Shown: positions 57,598-64,000 of the stretch, piece after piece
How positions within the stretch are numbered: position 1 is the stretch's first letter
Layout of the letters: every line of letters starts with the position of its first letter
NCBI GenBank assembly: GCA_024180945.1
Contig: JAKSGN010000043.1
Location: 2,046,001 to 2,110,000, forward strand
DNA length: 64,000 bases
Reading direction: 5' to 3'
DNA from: Macrophomina tecta
Taxonomy: Eukaryota > Ascomycota > Dothideomycetes > Botryosphaeriales > Botryosphaeriaceae
The notes under the pieces: model-generated
Databases searched by the model: none
Told to the model about the DNA's origin: nothing
The model's input: only the letters and a program-made list of their open reading frames with translations
Made by a program: the position numbers and the translations under genes

Positions 57598-58432
57598 ATG
57601 GCTCTGCAAGCCAAAATCGGGACCACTGAAGCCAGGGGGAACGAGTGTGGGCATTGAGATCAAAGTGGAGCGTTTAGATAACAGAGGAGAGGTTTCACGT
57701 GTCGTTTTGGAGAGAAGCGTCGATGAGACTGAGATCGTCGTGCAATTTTAGTAAACTCAACCCCGAAATGACGGTTGGGACAGGGCTTGTCAGGGCGCAT
57801 GTTGCATTTTTGCAGTAATTAGATTGGTGTACTCTTCTTGAGTTTGGGCAGAACCCACGATACCTATTAGCATGTCTTCACCGCAAGCAATCCTAGAGTA
57901 GAGAGAACACAGCATTTTTCGATTCATCCAAGCATCGATTTACGTCTCCATGACCAAGTTTTTCAGCATCAAATAGCAGCGGTCTTACCGCCGGGCGAGC
58001 GTTCTCGTGGCCTAGTGGTGGGTGGGAGGCTCTGCGCGAGAAGTATATCATGTTACATCAAAAGAGTCAACCTCATGCGGCTCATGAATGTAAATAGGCA
58101 GCCTCCACTTCCCAGATCGGCTCTTTCACGATCGAGGCTTGACGTCATCCCGCATTCCTTCCCTTGCCATTTCCCGGCCATGCCCCCCATCGGACACACC
58201 TCTGCCGCGATTGGCTGTTGGCGTCTGTGCAAATCGTCTTCGGTCCGGAGTGACACAACAACAACTCGCGCGGAAAACAAACCCCCCCCCCCCCTGGCCG
58301 CTTCTTGTCTCTGTCCTTCTCCGTTTTCTCGAAGTCCATCATCTCATCTCTATTCGCGCCTACCTGCCTGCCTGTTCGCTGGCCCTCCACACCCCCTACC
58401 AGTCGCTTCCGCCTCTGGCCCGCTCAGCCACG
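57598..58432. other. Intergenic, about 0.8 kb
   Basis: This holds the 3' UTR of the sterol reductase and the upstream region of the DUF202 gene, with a poly-C run near 58,281-58,295 and a CT-rich stretch before the ATG. No additional gene was seen. Confidence 0.5.
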
Positions 58433-58933
58433 ATGCCGCCGCCGCCGCCGCACCCGGCCCGCCTCCTCGCCCGCCTCCGCACCCCCGTCTACGCCAACAC
58501 CGGCTCGGTCGCGCGCGACCACCTCGCGTCCGAGCGCACTTTCCTCGCGTGGCTGCGGACAGGGCTCGGCTTCATCGCGCTGGGCATCGCCATCGAGCGC
58601 TTCTCACAGCTCGATCTCACGGAACTGCTCGCGTCTCAAACACAGAAGAGGGACAACAGTAACGATGGTAGAGTAGCAGGGAGTAGCAGTAAGCACGGCT
58701 TCAGAGAGTCGTCGACCGTGCTGGTTGGCGCGCTGCTGGGGACGGGGACGGGCAGTATCGCGTACGGAACGAGCAGGTATTTTGAGAATATGAGATTGTT
58801 GGAGAGGGGGCTATTTAAGCCGGCGTTTTGGGGAGCGGGAGCGTTGGGCGTCGCGGTGGCGGGGTTGGCCGGCGGTGTGTATTGGAGTGCGGTGAGGGAG
58901 AAGGAAGGGCGCGTGGAGGGGGAGGGGAGGTGA
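58433..58933 (+). CDS. Small DUF202-domain membrane protein
   Basis: A single exon of 166 residues. After a Pro/Arg-rich start it shows the DUF202 (YidH-like) signature SVARDHLASERTFLAWLRTGLGFIALGIAIERFSQ, then a Ser/Asn-rich insert, a Gly-rich second TM (VLVGALLGTGTGSIAYGTSRY) and a third TM (FWGAGALGVAVAGLAGGVYW). DUF202 domains occur alone or in vacuolar transporter chaperone (VTC) subunits in fungi; stand-alone members have no settled function. The ATG at 58433 was chosen because the longer frame upstream adds a low-complexity leader. An antisense frame over the same bases is a shadow. Confidence 0.85.
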   Translation: MPPPPPHPARLLARLRTPVYANTGSVARDHLASERTFLAWLRTGLGFIALGIAIERFSQLDLTELLASQTQKRDNSNDGRVAGSSSKHGFRESSTVLVGALLGTGTGSIAYGTSRYFENMRLLERGLFKPAFWGAGALGVAVAGLAGGVYWSAVREKEGRVEGEGR

Positions 58934-60133
58934 AGAGGTGAAGAGGAGGAGGCGGAGCAGAAGCAGGAGGAGCAGCAAGTGGATAACTGCCGATGTGGAC
59001 AACGTTTACGGATCTGGAATAGAGGGATCGGCTGTAGTTCGGTCGGGATGGAGTAGGTTGGGTGCGATGTGGTGATGGCGTTGACTAGACGGTAAGGCAC
59101 ATGGAGGCGTCTGTCAACATCACTATCCATTTCAGGTAAGTTGATGGGTCGAAATGATCCGTCAGGCACTGGGTTGATTCTGAGGTCGGTAGTTCCGGCT
59201 TGGAAGAACCGCGGGCGCTCCAATCTGGTGATCAGCGGCTGGCAGCTGCCGTTATGATAGCCGGCGACAGCTTCCAGCGCAGGCTCGACATAGGAGCGGC
59301 CGAGGCCTGTAATTGCTGAGCATGCTGGTCGAACATGTGGAGCGGCTAAGAATGGGCGCAGCATGATTGAGCACTCTTGGTTCGCTTTGGATACGCTGAT
59401 GAAAGAACCTGCAACAATGCAACAGTGAACTTCTATACCCCTGCCGGCAGCCTCGGTTGGCTCACAGCCTGTTTGCATAGGATGAAGCTTAGGAACAAGC
59501 TTAGCTTGCGACGCTGGCGGACGGCCAAATTTCCGTGCCTGCATCAATTCCCGGCCAACCAGGTCTGGATCCTTCTGCCTCTGCGGTCAACTCCACGCCG
59601 CCTCACAAGCCACCGAGTGCTCTGATACCTATACAATTGACCCAAGAGAGTTAGTCATAAATGTTAGTTTGGGGTCGAGCGGGGCTTGGCACACCGTAAA
59701 TAGCATCGTGGGCGGGCCCCTGCCTGCAACAATCTCGCCTCGCTCTCGCTCTCAATCCTTCTGGTTCGAGACAGCGAATCCTTCGCAGAATCTTTCGATC
59801 AACTGCCTGCAGCGGAGCCATCGAGCCCACAATGCCGCCGTTCATCGCAGGGCGGCGTCTGTTAGCGCCAGGCTGCAATGGTCTTTGTGGCGTGGCCATG
59901 CGACGGATGTGGTGAAACGGCGCCGACCTGTTGGTGTGTGTCTTCTTACGTGCACTTTTAACCGTCTGCTGCCTGCCTCATTGCATCCCCGCCCGGCCTT
60001 CTCATATTTCATCGTAAACGCAAGACTTCGCTCGTTAATTGTTTCTATCTTGTTCTTGCAAGGTGGCACTGCACCACCACCTAACGCACTGCCGTAATCA
60101 ACGTCCTCCTCCTCCCTGAATATCTAATTCGCC
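58934..60133. other. Intergenic, about 1.2 kb
   Basis: Between the DUF202 gene and the four-TM gene. Antisense frames near 58,640-59,550 are Pro/Leu/Ser-rich composition artefacts. No supported gene. Confidence 0.5.
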
Positions 60134-61345
60134 ATGATGTCGAACAACGCTGCAAACACGTCACAAATTCCCACAACAGCTGGGCCTTCAACCGCTGCAC
60201 ACCAACCCCCTGCATCCGAGGCTTCTCCGACCCCCACAGCACCTTCTTCAGTTTCCCCAACTCCGACTTCACCAGCTCCTGCTAGCAGTCCCATTCCTCA
60301 CTCCGTTCCGTCCGGGACCGTTCAGCACCACGCCTCTCCGGTCCCCGTGCCTGCCAATGCTCCCGAACAGGCAAATGCGACAGCAGAAAACACGCGTCAG
60401 AAGGCGTCGTTCTTCCAGATCCAGGAGGAGTTCTGGCCATGGAAGTTGGGACTCCGCACCCTTGCGCTCATCTGCGCCATCGTAGGTATGAGTACCCTTA
60501 TCTGGGTGGGCGTGGAGGAAGGAAATTGGAGTAGCTCGACGTACTACTCGGGCGACCAGTGGATAGGAGCGCTGTCCATCCCGGTAAGCAGTCCATGCTT
60601 GATCCCTCCACCTGAGCATCTGTTGACATCTGTTTGGTAGTTAATCTGCTCTGTGCTCTTCAATGCCATTGCCATTCTCATACTTCTGCTCAGCAAACGC
60701 CCGATCCATCCCGGTGCGGCTGTAGGTGTGGATCTCGTCTTGTGGTTGACTTTGGTCGTTACTGGATTCTTCACCACATGGGCCTATTACACACTCATTT
60801 CGAGCTATGATTATTCATCGTCATCGTTTTACGGCTACTATTCCAGCGATGGCACGTATAGGAGCTCATACTACTGCGGCAGTGACGATTACGTTTATGA
60901 TCCCTCGGACCGCACCTGCACGTATTCGCCAAGCGAGTGCCCTGGCTATGACAGCTGCGAGCAACGCGACGCGCACGACGCTGCCAAGTATCGTCGGAGG
61001 ATTCTATGGGTTGGTGCCATCTTCACATGGTTATGCCTGGTGTTGCACTTCATTCTCTTTGTCTGGGCCTGCGTCGACACCCACCGGAGGAACAGGGCCA
61101 AGGAGGCGACAACGGCTCAGATCGCGGCAGAGAGGATCGTGCAAGAGATGATCGCGACTGGACAGTTGGTGAGACCGGCGCCGGTGTTCATGAGGCCACC
61201 GCCGCACGGTATGGCGCAGCAACAGAGCCCAATGCCATACCAGCAGGGCATGGTGCAAACTGAGCGCCCTCTGCCGCCGATCCAGGAGTACTACACTCCG
61301 GGACCTCGAGGCAGCACTGCAGGAAAGGACCCGGAGCAGGTGTAA
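60134..61345 (+). CDS. Four-TM membrane protein with Tyr/Cys-rich loop, unknown function
   Basis: Exons 60134-60583 and 60641-61345 give 384 residues. I do not recognise the family with confidence. The N-terminal 95 residues are disordered (Pro/Thr/Ser/Ala). Four TM helices follow: LGLRTLALICAIVGMSTLIWVGV; LICSVLFNAIAILILLL; GVDLVLWLTLVVTGFFTTWAYYTL; and ILWVGAIFTWLCLVLHFILFVWACV. Between TM3 and TM4 lies a loop of about 65 residues with many Tyr and Ser and about five Cys (YYCGSDDYVY, CTYSPSECPGYDSCEQ), likely outside the membrane and disulfide-linked. The tail is helical, then Pro/Gln-rich with several Pro-x-x-Pro. The topology resembles MARVEL-type proteins that organise membrane domains, but this is inference. 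The next codon is also ATG, so the start is certain within one residue. Confidence 0.75.
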
Positions 61346-62782
61346 GATCAGCGGTGAGCTCGGCCTGTTCGAGAAGAGGCGGAAAAAAGCGAGAAGTCTG
61401 AAGGAGAAATAACCGAGGTTCCAGCGCGACTCGAGACGTTGGAATAAAGTTCGGCGTGGACTCCTGCTCCGGGCATTTCTGCTGCGAGACGATTATGAAT
61501 CACTGCTCCCCTGTCCGTGCTCTTTGCCGTTGGAGTCCTTTGCTCGTGGGCCTCGACCGCACCCTTACCCTCCCCATTCGTCGAGGCTTCTGCATGCATG
61601 ACGACACAGACGAAGGACGCATTCTTGTTCTAGTTTTGATATCCCAGTTAGCATAAATGATACCCTCGAACTGCGCCTGTGGGGCTTTTCCGTTTCGGTC
61701 GGAAGGTCACACATAGCCGGCAAATAAACTTCGAATTCTGATGGATTACCACCATCTGAGCCAGGTTCCTTGCCGGGCAGAGCCCGTCTATCCGGGCTGG
61801 GCTGCTGGTTCGAAGGAAGGAAACACAGCATGTTGCAGCGTGCGCAAGCGGCCCAACGATGGGCTGCAACATTCAACGGGGCACCCCTGCAATGCGAAAG
61901 CGAAAAGCACTTGCAGCCGGTCCAAAAGGACAGCAGCGTGTTACCCGCCCATACCTGACGGCCACACTCCACTATCCCGCGCGTTTTCCCCGCTACCTGT
62001 CTGCACAGCCATTCAGGATGAAGCGGACAGCGCCCACGGCTTGGGCGCCTGTGAGCTTATGGGCGGATGCCACGCAGATCAGCGGGTCAGGTTGCGCGCC
62101 GCCTGCGGCATAGCCAGTGCTCACCGTAGCACCGGCGCGTCTGTCAGGACGTCCCGGCGAAGTGGTGCAGATGAACCCAGAACCGCGCCACCAACGAGGT
62201 GTCGTCAGCCCAGTTTGTTGATGGGCAGCGCTTGCTACAGGGATCGTCCGTCTCGCTGTGCATACGGTCCAAGCACGCTCGAGGCTCTCTTGTCAAGGAC
62301 GATCTCCGCCGGCCTCCCTTTCAGGCTCCTTGCTCGCTGCACAACTCTGCGAATCAGCACCCCCGATTTACGAAGGCGATACCCAGCATTGAGCTTGTGC
62401 TGCACGCACTGGTAGACGCGATGGAGGACCGACTCGCGGCCACCAGGAGCTGGTCCATACCCGGTAAGTGCCTGTTCCCGGCCTGCTCTGTTTCCGTTTG
62501 AGGCAATTTTCGCGCCACAGCGACCAGGTCTTCTTCGACCGCTCAATGGCCCCTCCTGTAAGCTTACCTGCGGGAGCCTTCCTGGAAGAGTTTGGTCGCG
62601 CGCATTGCCCTCTGGCATCACACTGCCTCCCACGAATGCCGACAACGACGCGCCTGCCACACCTGTCAGCCCGCTCCTGTCGCACTTAAATGCGCGGCAC
62701 CCCTTCTGGACCATCTCTTTCCGCTCTTTGCCGCCCTCCTTCCTCCACCTTCATCCAGCCGATGCGCACCAATTCCGGCACA
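61346..62782. other. Intergenic, about 1.4 kb
   Basis: Between the four-TM gene and the P450. The 225-codon frame at 61741-62415 has no family resemblance and overlaps frames on the opposite strand. No gene called. Confidence 0.45.
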
Positions 62783-64000
62783 ATGGCTATCCACACCGTC
62801 ATTTCCAGCCCCAACGACCTCTTCGACGCCCGCGTGCCGCCCCTTCTCGGCGCTGTGCTCGTCATGCTGACCTTGCTTTGGTACTGGATCCGCGAGGAGA
62901 GGCCCATCCCCGGCTTCCCCATCGCCAACAAGGTGGAGGGAGACTGGTGGTTCAATTCAAAGGCAAAAAGCCGGCTGATCACTGATTCCAACAAGATTTT
63001 GAAGGAAGGATTCGAGAAGGTAAGCGCGGGGACGAGCCCGTCACCTCCCTCCCGCATGCCCCAATGCCACACGTCTTGATACACTACAAGACAGTCATCC
63101 TCAGCGTAAGCCTTGGCATCATCGCTAACCTCTCATAGTACAAGGGGAAGCCCTTCCAAATACTCGGCGAGATCGGTCCGATGATTGTACTGTCCCCAGA
63201 GTTGGCGAACGAGATCCGCAATAACGCCAATCTATCCTTCGTCCATGTGACCGAGAGGGTAAGACATCAACTGTCACCCGTTCGCCGTTGCGTGACCCCT
63301 GTCCTGTTGCCTTGCTTCAGTACTAACCCAACCATTCATGCACCAGGTCTTCTTGCCCCAGTACAAAGGCTTAGAGCCATTCGGTCCTGGCTTCAACAAT
63401 AACGACATCTTCCAGACGACAGTCAGGGTGAACCTGACGCAATCTCTTGGTACGTTTAAGTCCTTGGTAAAAACCGGGTCCCACGTCTTTACCGGGTGTG
63501 CACCAAACCATGCCACCAATCTGACACTGCCGCCTTGGGCGGAGCAGGTAGCATCACACAGGCTATCTCAGACGAGACTACATACGCCCTTGGCATCCTG
63601 CTGCCAGATGTTACCAAGGAATGGACTTCAATCACCTGGATGCCGTTCGCGACGGATCTCGTCTCCCGCATCTCCGCCAAGGTCTTCCTCGGCGAGCCAA
63701 TCTGCCGTAACAACGACTGGCTCCATATCTCTGTCATGTACACAGTCAATTCATTCAACGCCGCCCGCACTCTTCGCTTGTGGCCGCCGTTCCTCAGGCC
63801 TCTCGTCCATCTCCTTAAGCCAGAATTCAAGGAGCTACAGAAGCAACTCGCAGACGCCCGCCGCATCATCAACCCAGAGGTCGAGAAGCGCAAGCGTGCG
63901 CGCCGTGAAGCCATCGCAGCCGGCCAGAAGCCGTCCAAGGCGGCTGATGCCATCGAGTGGATGCTTGAGCAGGCCAAGGACCAGGATTACGACGTCGCCA
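62783..64000 (+). CDS. Cytochrome P450 monooxygenase, N-terminal part (cut by the window end)
   Basis: Exons 62783-63019, 63139-63258, 63347-63449 and 63548 to the window end give about 300 residues of the N-terminal half. A membrane anchor (LLGAVLVMLTLLWYWI) and Pro-rich hinge (EERPIPGFP) are followed by FQILGEIGPMIVLSPELANEIRNN, FLPQYKGLEPFGPG and the B-C/F-G region typical of fungal ent-kaurene-oxidase-like P450s (CYP68-like grouping): FATDLVSRISAKVFLGEPICRNNDWL, then RPLVHLLKPEFKELQKQLADARRIINPEVEKRKRAR. The heme-binding Cys and the ExxR motif lie beyond the window, so activity cannot be judged. It would be ER-bound and use a P450 reductase. An in-frame ATG at 62762 could add seven residues. 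Confidence 0.88.

Noticed and set aside
58636..59547. 303-codon minus-strand frame over the DUF202 gene
   Set aside because: It overlaps a recognisable DUF202 protein and consists of Ser/Pro/Leu low-complexity translation.
61741..62415. 225-codon plus-strand frame
   Set aside because: No family resemblance, no supporting introns, and competing frames on the other strand.
1..64000. tRNA genes, CRISPR arrays and intact transposons
   Set aside because: I looked by eye for B-box-like sequences, regularly spaced repeats and transposase or integrase motifs and found none that hold up; a tRNAscan and repeat-library search would be decisive.

Overview
The window is nuclear DNA from a filamentous ascomycete (Pezizomycotina; Dothideomycetes is my best guess, not proven). 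The reasons are: genes broken by many 48-230 nt GT-AG introns with CTAAC/CTGAC-type branch sites, two Zn2Cys6 regulators with fungal middle-homology regions, a Kre9/KNH GPI-anchored wall protein, GH95 and EDEM-type GH47 enzymes, and monocistronic genes on both strands. I rebuilt each gene by joining exons across introns and checking that reading phase and family motifs continue through every junction. I saw no tRNA, rRNA, CRISPR array or intact transposon.

Layout. 0-8 kb, minus strand: a mitochondrial Bax-inhibitor-family membrane protein and a very large IQGAP/Rng2 cytokinesis scaffold. 8.7-10.6 kb: IMP dehydrogenase, diverging from the IQGAP gene. 11.2-14.5 kb: a head-to-head acyl-CoA dehydrogenase and class III CoA-transferase, both recognisable and both broken. 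14.8-20.7 kb: COX4, then CGI121 (KEOPS) converging on it, then a 936-residue Zn2Cys6 regulator. 22.8-25.8 kb: a secreted GH95 alpha-L-fucosidase. 27.9-30.8 kb: a decayed secreted Thr-rich/Apple-like gene and other ORF debris. 30.9-32.5 kb: an aldehyde dehydrogenase. 34.2-39.6 kb: an EDEM/Mnl1 ERAD mannosidase diverging from TIM50. 40.7-42.4 kb: a zinc-finger/TENA fusion. 45.7-46.9 kb: a GPI-anchored wall protein in an unusually large non-coding setting. 49.7-52.5 kb: a second Zn2Cys6 regulator. 53.6-57.6 kb: a DOMON-cytochrome b561 protein and a delta7-sterol reductase (DHCR7) homologue, divergent. 58.4-61.3 kb: a DUF202 protein and an unknown four-TM protein. 62.8 kb to the end: a cytochrome P450 cut by the window edge.

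The genes do not form one pathway. Most are housekeeping: purine synthesis, respiration, mitochondrial import, tRNA modification, ERAD and cytokinesis. Lineage-specific genes (fucosidase, ALDH, P450, GPI protein, regulators) sit between them. I found no convincing undescribed multi-gene system. The most informative signals are the co-decay of the divergent acyl-CoA dehydrogenase/CoA-transferase pair, nonsense changes compatible with C-to-T mutation, the DHCR7-type reductase in an ascomycete, and the finger-TENA fusion.
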